A DNA stretch of 6,184 bases from the NCBI GenBank assembly GCA_046760985.1, contig JBHIFE010000081.1, positions 1-6,184 of the forward strand. The letters run 5' to 3'. Made by a program: the position numbers and the translations under genes. This stretch comes from JBHIFE01 sp046760985 (GTDB lineage Bacteria; Chloroflexota; Dehalococcoidia; Dehalococcoidales; RBG-16-60-22). The notes beneath the pieces were generated by a model. It was not told the DNA's origin. It saw only the letters and a program-made list of their open reading frames with translations, and made no database searches. This document shows positions 1-5,574 of this stretch, one piece after another. How positions within the stretch are numbered: the first letter of the stretch is position 1; each line of letters opens with the position of its first letter.

Positions 1-1260
1 GGTGGGCTGATTAGAGTCCGTGAGTTTACCATGAAAGACCTTTATAGCTTTGATGCTGACGAAGAGGGGCTAAGCCAGAGCTATGGCAAGATGCTTCAAG
101 CCTACCAGAATATCTATAATCGCTGTGGTCTGCCCACCCTCCTGGTTGAAGCTGATAGCGGTGCCATTGGTGGCAAGGAGTCTCACGAGTTTATGGTTAT
201 TGCTGAAACCGGCGAGGATGAGATTGTCTATTGTGATAACTGCAAATATGCGGCTAATGTAGATAAGGCGGAAAGTGTGAAGGAAAAAGTGGGAGGTGGG
301 AAGCCATTACCGCTTGAAGAGGTGGCTACCCCCGGGGTGGCTACTATTGAGGAACTGTCAGCCTTTCTAAAGGTACCTCAGAGCCACACCATTAAAGCCG
401 TCTTCTATGTCGCCGATGGTAAGCTAACCTTTGTTGTTATCCGAGGTGACTTAGACGTAAACGAAGTAAAATTAAAGAACATTTTGCACTGTTTTGAGCT
501 TCGTATGGCTACTGAAGACGAGGTGATGAAAGCGGGCATTGTCGCTGGCTCAGCCTCGCCAATAGGTATCAGCGGTGTTAAAGTTGTTGCTGACGACTCC
601 ATAACCTCGGGGACAAACTTTGTTGCCGGTGGCAATAAACCGGATACCCACCTCAGAAATGTCAATTATCCCCGGGACTTTAAAGCTGATATTGTGGCGG
701 ACATCGCCCGAGCTAAAGCTGGGGACGGGTGCCCCGGGTGCGGCGGCAAGCTATCATCCACACACGGCATTGAGGTCGGGCATGTCTTTAAGCTGGGCAC
801 CTTTCTAAGTGAAAAACTGGGTGCTCTTTTCATTGACGATAGGGGCACGGCTCACCCGATTGTCATGGGATGTTATGGCATAGGTCTGGGTCGTTTGCTA
901 GCTGCAGCTATAGAACAGAATCACGATGATAAGGGCATTATCTGGCCGGTGCCTATTGCTCCCTATCATGTCTATCTCTGCCCTCTGTATCGGGAGGGTT
1001 CTAAGGTTTCAGAAGTTGCCGAAAATCTATATGCTCAGCTTGAGGCAGAGGGCTTGGAGGTGCTTTTTGACGACCGTGAAGAGTCCCCCGGGGTAAAGTT
1101 CAATGATGCTGACCTGCTGGGGATACCTATCCGGGTTACTATTAGCCCCCGAACTCTGGAGAAGGGTAGTGTGGAGGTGAAGAAGCGCTCGGAAAAAGAA
1201 TCTCAGCTTGTGCCGTTAGAGGGGGTAGTGGCAAGACTTAAGAAACTCATTAGAAGTTAG
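1..1260 (+). CDS. proS: Prolyl-tRNA synthetase, 5'-truncated by the window edge
   Basis: Class II synthetase that charges tRNA-Pro with proline in the cytoplasm. The frame is open from base 1 and reads GLIRVREFTMKDLYSFD, the ProRS motif 2 region, so the ATG at 31 is an internal Met and not the start. About 140-150 N-terminal residues (motif 1) are missing relative to the usual ~570-residue bacterial enzyme. Counting from the Met at 31, these follow: the active-site stretch GAIGGKESHEF (44-54); a YbaK-like INS editing domain (roughly 95-220), whose Lys147 in NEVK matches the lysine needed for Ala-tRNA-Pro hydrolysis in E. coli ProRS; the GIEVGHVFKLG stretch (246-256); motif 3 GCYGIGLGRLLAAAIEQ (280-296); and the anticodon-binding domain (about 309-409). 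CxxC pairs at 68/71 and 234/237 flank the INS domain. This is therefore the bacterial-type, editing-competent form. It ends tail-to-tail with pheT. Identity is certain. Confidence 0.97.
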   Translation, partial: GGLIRVREFTMKDLYSFDADEEGLSQSYGKMLQAYQNIYNRCGLPTLLVEADSGAIGGKESHEFMVIAETGEDEIVYCDNCKYAANVDKAESVKEKVGGGKPLPLEEVATPGVATIEELSAFLKVPQSHTIKAVFYVADGKLTFVVIRGDLDVNEVKLKNILHCFELRMATEDEVMKAGIVAGSASPIGISGVKVVADDSITSGTNFVAGGNKPDTHLRNVNYPRDFKADIVADIARAKAGDGCPGCGGKLSSTHGIEVGHVFKLGTFLSEKLGALFIDDRGTAHPIVMGCYGIGLGRLLAAAIEQNHDDKGIIWPVPIAPYHVYLCPLYREGSKVSEVAENLYAQLEAEGLEVLFDDREESPGVKFNDADLLGIPIRVTISPRTLEKGSVEVKKRSEKESQLVPLEGVVARLKKLIRS

Positions 1261-1306
1261 TCACCTACCTCACCCTCTTAAACTCTCCAATCAAATGACC
1301 TAAATA
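1261..1306. other. Convergent intergenic gap between proS and pheT
   Basis: This 46-bp gap separates the proS stop (TAG) from the pheT stop (TGA, read on the minus strand). It has no GC-rich hairpin followed by a T run in either orientation. Transcripts from the two sides may therefore overlap, or termination may be Rho-dependent. This is a negative observation from reading by eye. Confidence 0.6.
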
Positions 1307-3712
1307 TCAGCTGCGCAGGGTAGCGCCTAGTTCTTTAGACAACTTACTCAGGATTTGCTGTTGAACTTCATTAACCTCTTCATCGGTCAAGGTATGGGTT
1401 GGTGACTGGTAGGTAATGCTATAGGCGAGGGATTTCTTGCCCACTGGGACTGGCTTGCCGGAATAGACGTCAAATATAGCCACCTGATTTACCAGTGGAA
1501 AGCTCTTAATAATATTTAGCACTTGCTGGTGGCTTACTTGGGCATCAACTAGCAGGGCTATATCTCTGACTGTGGCTGGGAAGCGGAGTATTGGCTGGAA
1601 CATTTTATGACCAATGGTAAAGGGCAAAAGGGCAGCCACATTGATTTCAAATAGACAGGCAGTGTCCGAAAGTTCAAATGCCTCTGATACTTTGGGGTGC
1701 AACTCGCCGATAACACCCAGTCTATTACCGCCGATAACTATAGCTGCCTGCTTAGTCGGATGTAAACTTTGGTCACTACTCTGCTCAAAGCTGGCTGCCA
1801 CACCCAACTGATTAAGTAAGCCTTCTACCACACCCTTGGCATCAAAGAAATCCAGCAATCCGCTCTCGCCCTGCCATGATTTTTCCAGTCTAACGCCACT
1901 TAGTAGACCGCACAGTACCTCAGGCTCATCGGGCAAATCCTTCTCCCTGGGTAGATATACCTTACCCAGTTCAAAAAGCCTGATGCCGCCTTCTTCATGC
2001 CTCCGATTTGCCGAAAGGACAGCTAAAAGATTAGCTCGCAGGTTGGGGCGAAGGTATTCCTGGTCTGCGGTCATTGGATTAGCCATGCGAAGAGGCATTG
2101 GTTCGGTAGGGCGGGGTTCGGGCTTCAGTTTATTCAGCATTTCCAGACTGGTTAAGGAATAGGTAATTACCTCCTGGAAGCCATAGCCAACAAGGCTGTC
2201 TCTTATCTTCTGCTTAAGACTAAGGATGGGCTCCGGGTTTTGTCGGGGTAGCGGCTGACTGAGCATAGTCGTTGGAATTTTATCGTAGCCAATAATGCGG
2301 GCTACCTCCTCGCTAAGGTCAACTGCCTGCTGGATATCACTTCGCCAGTATGGAGCAATAACCCAAACCTCCGAAGCTGAACTGGTTGGCTTGAAATGAA
2401 AACCTAATGAACTCAGTGTGCCCACTATCTGGTCAAGGTCAAACTCAACACCTAAGAATCGGTTTACCTTTTCGGTTGAGAGCAAGATGGGCTCGTGGTC
2501 TCGCTTGCCGGGGTAAACATCAGCCAAACCCTTGGCCACTTTGCCACCAGCTAGTTGCATAATTAACTGAGTGGCTCGTTTAAGTGCGGGTATGGTTAGC
2601 TCAGGGCGAATCCCCCTCTCAAATCGCATACAGGCTTCACTGGATAGAGATAGCTGGCTGCCAGTGTGGTGAATGCTTGCCGGGTTAAAGTTGGCTGATT
2701 CCAGCAGTATTGAGGTTGTCGCTTCAGTAACCTCACTATTAGCTCCACCCATAACACCGGCGATAGCCACCGCTCGTTCCTCGTCAGCAATAACCAGCAT
2801 ATCTTGAGAAAGGGCTCGCTCTACCCCGTCCAGACTAACTATAATTTCGCCGTCAGTAGCCCGGCGGACAATAATTTTCCTGCCCCTGATTTTTTGGTAA
2901 TCAAAAGCGTGCAGGGGTTGTCCATGTTCCAGCATAACGTAGTTGGTAATATCAACAATATTATTTATCGGGCGCATACCACAAGCCAGTAAACGCTGTT
3001 GCATCCACTTAGGAGACTCGGCTATTTTTATCCCGGTAATCAGGCTAGCGCAATATCTGGGGCACAGGTCAGGGTCGGCAATTTCTATTGATATTTGCTG
3101 GTCTATCAGAGGTGCAGCTTCCTCATAGCTGACCTCGGGGAGGCTGAGACTTTGACCGGTCAGGGCAGCAACCTCCCTGGCGATGCCAATTACAGAAAGG
3201 CAGTCAGGTCGGTTAGGAGTTACATCCAGGTCAAAGATAGTGTCACTGAGATAATCGGTCAGTGGTGTGCCTATCGGTGCCTCTGGGGACAAAACCAGAA
3301 TCTCTTTGTGGTTATCGGAGATACCCAGCTCTTTCTCGGAACAGACCATACCACCGGATTCAACGCCGCGAATCTTAGCTGATTTCAGGCGGAATAGCTG
3401 ACCGGTATGTCCATCTATAAGCTCGGCACCGACACGGGCAAAGGCTATTTTATCACCAAGCCTGAGATTTAGCGCCCCACAAACGACGGTTAGTTGCTCT
3501 GTACCTAGGTCTATGGTAACTAAGCGAAGGCGGTCAGCATTGGGGTGGGGGTTAATTGCCACTATTTGACCAATGACGATATTCTCCCAGTTACCCCCAA
3601 TAACCTGTGTTCCCTTAACCTCAATGCCAGCCTCGGTTAGTCGGTTAGCCAAATCAGCTACAGGCAAGGTAATATCTATATATTCCCGGAGCCACTTAAG
3701 TGGAACTTTCAT
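1307..3712 (-). CDS. pheT: Phenylalanyl-tRNA synthetase beta subunit
   Basis: Beta subunit of the alpha2-beta2 PheRS. It binds tRNA-Phe and carries the site that hydrolyses mischarged Tyr-tRNA-Phe. At 801 residues it is full length (the family is near 800). Domains in order: canonical N-terminus MKVPLKWLREYIDI; OB-fold tRNA-binding domain (about 44-150); DVTPNRPDCLS (162-173); B3/B4 editing domain (about 210-390); B5 (about 405-480); catalytic-like core (about 485-690); C-terminal ferredoxin-fold anticodon-binding domain (about 707-800). His268, Glu338, Ser358 and Ala360 align by spacing with E. coli editing-site residues His261, Glu334, Thr354 and Ala356, so editing is probably retained. The ATG lies 10 nt after the pheS stop. 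The nearest Shine-Dalgarno, GGAG at 3715-3718, is only 2 nt from the ATG, so translation is probably coupled to pheS. The start is supported by the conserved N-terminus. Confidence 0.98.
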   Translation of the reverse strand: MKVPLKWLREYIDITLPVADLANRLTEAGIEVKGTQVIGGNWENIVIGQIVAINPHPNADRLRLVTIDLGTEQLTVVCGALNLRLGDKIAFARVGAELIDGHTGQLFRLKSAKIRGVESGGMVCSEKELGISDNHKEILVLSPEAPIGTPLTDYLSDTIFDLDVTPNRPDCLSVIGIAREVAALTGQSLSLPEVSYEEAAPLIDQQISIEIADPDLCPRYCASLITGIKIAESPKWMQQRLLACGMRPINNIVDITNYVMLEHGQPLHAFDYQKIRGRKIIVRRATDGEIIVSLDGVERALSQDMLVIADEERAVAIAGVMGGANSEVTEATTSILLESANFNPASIHHTGSQLSLSSEACMRFERGIRPELTIPALKRATQLIMQLAGGKVAKGLADVYPGKRDHEPILLSTEKVNRFLGVEFDLDQIVGTLSSLGFHFKPTSSASEVWVIAPYWRSDIQQAVDLSEEVARIIGYDKIPTTMLSQPLPRQNPEPILSLKQKIRDSLVGYGFQEVITYSLTSLEMLNKLKPEPRPTEPMPLRMANPMTADQEYLRPNLRANLLAVLSANRRHEEGGIRLFELGKVYLPREKDLPDEPEVLCGLLSGVRLEKSWQGESGLLDFFDAKGVVEGLLNQLGVAASFEQSSDQSLHPTKQAAIVIGGNRLGVIGELHPKVSEAFELSDTACLFEINVAALLPFTIGHKMFQPILRFPATVRDIALLVDAQVSHQQVLNIIKSFPLVNQVAIFDVYSGKPVPVGKKSLAYSITYQSPTHTLTDEEVNEVQQQILSKLSKELGATLRS

Positions 3713-3722
3713 TTCTCCAACC

Positions 3723-4763
3723 CTAGAACTGCCTTAAAAATCTGAGGTCACTGCTATAGAATAGCCTGATATCATCAATCCCATAGCGGAGCATGGGCAG
3801 GCGGTCAATACCTATGCCAAAGGCAAAACTTTGATAGACCTCGGGGTCAATGCCACCACGTTGCAGTACTTGTGGGTGAGTCATCCCGGCACCCAATATT
3901 TCAATCCAGCCACTATTGCCGCACAGGCGGCACCCCTTTCCATTACAGACCAGGCAGTCGATTGCCATCTCAACGCCGGGCTCAACGAAGGGGAAGTAGT
4001 CGCAGCGAAAACGTACCTTCCTCTCCTCGCCGAAGAAACGGCGAACAAACTCGTAGAGTGTCCCCTTGAGGTCAGCCATGGTAATACCTTTATCTACAGC
4101 GAAGCCGTCAATTTGATGGAACATCGGGACATGGGTAGCGTCACTAGCTTCGTAGCGATAAACCTTGCCCGGCTCAATTACCCTTATCGGAGGTTTCATA
4201 CTCTCAACCACTCTGGCAGTTACTGCGGTAGTGTGGGTGCGGAGGAGCATCGGTCTCTCTCCACTGTCTGTCTGATAATCAACCCAGGAGGTTGACATAG
4301 TGTCGCGGGCGGGGTGTTCTTTGGGAATGTTCAGCGCTTCGAAATTATAATAATCCCACTCTACATCTGGTCCCTCTACTATCTGGAAGCCCATAGAGAT
4401 AAATATGTCACATATTTCATCAAGTGTTTGAGTAATGGGATGTAAACGACCCACCGGCAAAGGACGACCCGGCAGGGTAATATCAATAACTTCCCTTTTA
4501 GCCTTGGCAGTTAGTTGAAGCTCGCGGAGAACCTGCTCTTTTTGCTTCCAGCTTTCCTCTAAGCTGGTCTTGACCTGGTTAGCTAGAGCGCCGGCACTCT
4601 TTCTTTCCGCGAGAGGTAAAGCAGCCAGACTGCGAAGGATACTGATTAGAGGGCTTTTCTTCCCCAGGTAACGAACCCGCCAGGATTCTAACTCCCTAAC
4701 ATTGTTAATACCTTCCAGTTCCCGTTGTGCCTTTAGTTTCAGTTCTTCAAGCTGCTTTAACAT
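3723..4763 (-). CDS. pheS: Phenylalanyl-tRNA synthetase alpha subunit
   Basis: Catalytic subunit of PheRS, which makes Phe-AMP and transfers Phe to tRNA-Phe. It has 346 residues, typical of non-proteobacterial forms. An N-terminal helical coiled-coil arm (about 1-90) precedes the class II core: motif 1 region (about 107-135), HPARD (150-154), motif 2 [17 protein letters not shown] (201-217), YFPFVEPG (256-263) and motif 3 [17 protein letters not shown] (313-329), ending in the usual LRFLRQF. Ala314 matches the E. coli Ala294 that shapes the Phe pocket. Unusual points are HTTAVTAR (177-184) in place of the bacterial HTSxxQxR, FHQID in place of FHQIE, and a C-x2-C-x4-C-x2-C cluster (270-281), probably a zinc knuckle. 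The ATG has an AAGGT Shine-Dalgarno (4769-4773) 6 nt upstream and its own promoter at 4792-4820. It is followed by pheT after 10 nt. Confidence 0.98.
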   Translation of the reverse strand: MLKQLEELKLKAQRELEGINNVRELESWRVRYLGKKSPLISILRSLAALPLAERKSAGALANQVKTSLEESWKQKEQVLRELQLTAKAKREVIDITLPGRPLPVGRLHPITQTLDEICDIFISMGFQIVEGPDVEWDYYNFEALNIPKEHPARDTMSTSWVDYQTDSGERPMLLRTHTTAVTARVVESMKPPIRVIEPGKVYRYEASDATHVPMFHQIDGFAVDKGITMADLKGTLYEFVRRFFGEERKVRFRCDYFPFVEPGVEMAIDCLVCNGKGCRLCGNSGWIEILGAGMTHPQVLQRGGIDPEVYQSFAFGIGIDRLPMLRYGIDDIRLFYSSDLRFLRQF

Positions 4764-4791
4764 TTCTTACCTTGGACTTTAGCTGTCTTGG

Positions 4792-4820
4792 ATTATAGGT
4801 TATCACCGCAAAGGGGTCAA
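4792..4820 (-). promoter_or_regulatory. Sigma-70-type promoter for pheS-pheT
   Basis: On the minus strand, TTGACC (4815-4820) and TATAAT (4792-4797) are separated by exactly 17 nt. The match is five of six bases at -35 and six of six at -10. The predicted transcript start is near 4784-4786, giving a 5' leader of about 21-23 nt that contains the pheS Shine-Dalgarno. Such a leader is too short for a T-box or a leader-peptide attenuator. The promoter gives pheST transcription independent of infC-rpmI-rplT. It is predicted from sequence only. Confidence 0.78.
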
Positions 4821-4844
4821 GCAATGGGACTATTTGGCAACCTA

Positions 4845-4857
4845 TCCCCCTCTCCCT
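4845..4857 (+). repeat. Upstream direct copy of the 13-nt motif
   Basis: TCCCCCTCTCCCT occurs here and again, exactly, at 4906-4918, 61 bp away. Its reverse complement is at 4921-4933. In minus-strand RNA this copy is the last of the three, and it could pair with the first in place of the middle copy. Confidence 0.7.
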
Positions 4858-4877
4858 GCTCTGGACTTTAGTAATAT

Positions 4878-4892
4878 AGGGGCGTAGCCCCT
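4878..4892. repeat. Small GC-rich hairpin AGGGGC-GTA-GCCCCT
   Basis: A 6-bp perfect stem with a 3-nt loop lies between the two direct 13-nt motifs. TAATAT occurs on both sides (4872-4877 and 4897-4902). There is no T run next to it, so it does not look like an intrinsic terminator in either orientation. Confidence 0.55.
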
Positions 4893-4905
4893 CTTCTAAT
4901 ATTCT

Positions 4906-4933
4906 TCCCCCTCTCCCTTGAGGGAGAGGGGGA
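4906..4933. repeat. Perfect 13-bp inverted repeat (hairpin)
   Basis: TCCCCCTCTCCCT (4906-4918), a 2-nt centre (TG) and AGGGAGAGGGGGA (4921-4933) form a perfect inverted repeat. The real loop must be about 4 nt. It lies 65 bp downstream of the rplT stop, in its transcript. Neither flank has a T tract, so it is more likely a repeat-element palindrome or a 3'-end-stabilising structure than a canonical terminator. Confidence 0.85.
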
Positions 4934-4997
4934 CACAGGGGGTGAGGGTGATAACAGCCCTCAAAAAATAAGGGGGGAACGGGGTTTAAATAATATC

Positions 4998-5357
4998 TCA
5001 GGCTTGAGCTTTCTCTCTGGCTATGGTTACCAGATTAGTAAAAGCTTCTGGATTCCTGACTGCCATATCGGCTAGCATTTTACGGTTGATTTCAATCCCA
5101 GACTTTTTCAAGCCATCCATGAATTGACCATAGTTGAGACCTTGGGCTCGGCTGGCGGCACTAATCCGCAAAATCCACAGTCGTCTCATATCACCCTTTC
5201 GCTCACGGCGGTGACTGTAGGCATAGCTTAGCGACTTAAGCATAGACTCGTGAGCCCGGCGATAGAGGGAATGCTTGGTTGCCCGATGCCCTTTGGTCAG
5301 GGCTAATACCTTTTTATGTCGGCGGTGGGTGGTCACACCTCTCTTTACTCGTGGCAA
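4998..5357 (-). CDS. rplT: 50S ribosomal protein L20
   Basis: L20 binds 23S rRNA early in 50S assembly, and in several bacteria it also represses its own operon. From the chosen TTG the protein has 119 residues, the normal family length, and begins MPRVKRGV like other L20 proteins. A basic N-terminal tail (to about residue 60) is followed by the helical globular part, with [17 protein letters not shown] and [19 protein letters not shown]. Two in-frame TTG codons are possible, at 5361-5363 and 5355-5357. The Shine-Dalgarno AGGAGG (5366-5371) is 2 nt from the first and 8 nt from the second. Both the spacing and the conserved N-terminus favour the second. The gene starts 12 nt after rpmI, and the Shine-Dalgarno overlaps the rpmI stop codon. 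Identity is certain and the start is well supported. Confidence 0.97.
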   Translation of the reverse strand: MPRVKRGVTTHRRHKKVLALTKGHRATKHSLYRRAHESMLKSLSYAYSHRRERKGDMRRLWILRISAASRAQGLNYGQFMDGLKKSGIEINRKMLADMAVRNPEAFTNLVTIAREKAQA

Positions 5358-5365
5358 ATACAACT

Positions 5366-5371
5366 CCTCCT
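5366..5371 (-). promoter_or_regulatory. rplT ribosome binding site that decides the start
   Basis: AGGAGG on the minus strand overlaps the rpmI TAG stop (5370-5372). It sits 8 nt before the TTG at 5355-5357, but only 2 nt before the upstream TTG at 5361-5363, so the downstream TTG is preferred. Confidence 0.8.
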
Positions 5372-5573
5372 ATTTAACTCCGTGGGGGATAAGCCTTTTT
5401 ATCTTGGTTTTGTCAGTGGGATGCAGGGCTATTTTTTCATCAAAAAGGCGCTTAACCCGTTTTGCTTTACGGCGGCGCAGGTGGCTTTTCCCGCCCTTAA
5501 TCCGCATAATTTTGCCGCTCCCAGTAATATGGAAACGGCTTTGCGCTCCCTTATGAGTTTTGATTTTTGGCAT
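5370..5573 (-). CDS. rpmI: 50S ribosomal protein L35
   Basis: Small, very basic protein of the large ribosomal subunit. It has 67 residues, against about 65 for the family. It begins MPKIKTHKGAQSRFHITGSGK, the standard L35 opening, followed by the KIMRIKGGKSHLRRRKAKR stretch and a short basic C-terminal tail. The ATG follows the infC TAA after a single base. The best upstream Shine-Dalgarno (GAGG, 5589-5592) is 15 nt from the ATG, too far for efficient use. Translation is therefore probably coupled to termination on infC, fitting the known coupling of these genes in other bacteria. The infC-rpmI-rplT order is the classic one. Nothing is truncated or odd. Confidence 0.97.
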   Translation of the reverse strand: MPKIKTHKGAQSRFHITGSGKIMRIKGGKSHLRRRKAKRVKRLFDEKIALHPTDKTKIKRLIPHGVK

Positions 5574-5574
5574 C

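Larger units (their letters stand above)
4799..4955. repeat. Repeat-rich spacer segment with 9-nt inverted ends, possibly a MITE-like remnant
   Basis: GTTATCACC at 4799-4807 and GGTGATAAC at 4947-4955 are exact reverse complements. They bound a 157-bp non-coding segment between rplT and pheS. Inside lie two direct copies and one inverted copy of a 13-nt pyrimidine-rich motif, a 6-bp hairpin and purine/pyrimidine-skewed tracts. No protein is encoded. The CCCTCTCCCTTGAGGGAGAGGG-like core resembles short repeats scattered through many bacterial genomes, but copy number cannot be judged from one window. A 2-nt flank (AG) is shared at both ends, which is too short to be a convincing target duplication. 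The rest of the spacer (4956-4997, nearest rplT) holds an A/T run and a G tract with no recognisable site. Confidence 0.4.

Noticed and set aside
1311..1318. Palindrome CTGCGCAG at the 3' end of pheT as a terminator or protein site
   Set aside because: It is 8 nt, lies within the last codons of pheT, and has no T run or partner. It is expected by chance.
1836..2162. 108-codon open frame on the plus strand opposite pheT
   Set aside because: It is serine- and arginine-rich, low in recognisable features, and fully antisense to pheT. It is a shadow frame.
3831..4295. 154-codon open frame on the plus strand opposite pheS
   Set aside because: It is antisense to a clearly conserved gene, has no ribosome binding site and no recognisable protein features. 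It is a shadow of the pheS codon pattern.
4906..4933. The 13-bp hairpin as a rho-independent terminator of rplT
   Set aside because: On the minus strand it is followed by AGAATATTAG and on the plus strand by CACAGGGG. Neither is a T run.
4841..4960. CRISPR-like array in the repeat-rich spacer
   Set aside because: There are only three motif copies, one of them inverted, with unequal spacing and no cas genes.
4943..4963. Hairpin TGAGGG/CCCTCA beside a run of six A/T as a terminator
   Set aside because: The run reads T on the minus strand but lies before the stem in that direction, and on the plus strand it reads A. The orientation is wrong for both.
4764..4997. T-box, riboswitch or phenylalanine leader peptide before pheS
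   Set aside because: No T-box sequence, no short frame rich in Phe codons and no conserved riboswitch core was seen. The likely transcript start leaves only about 22 nt.
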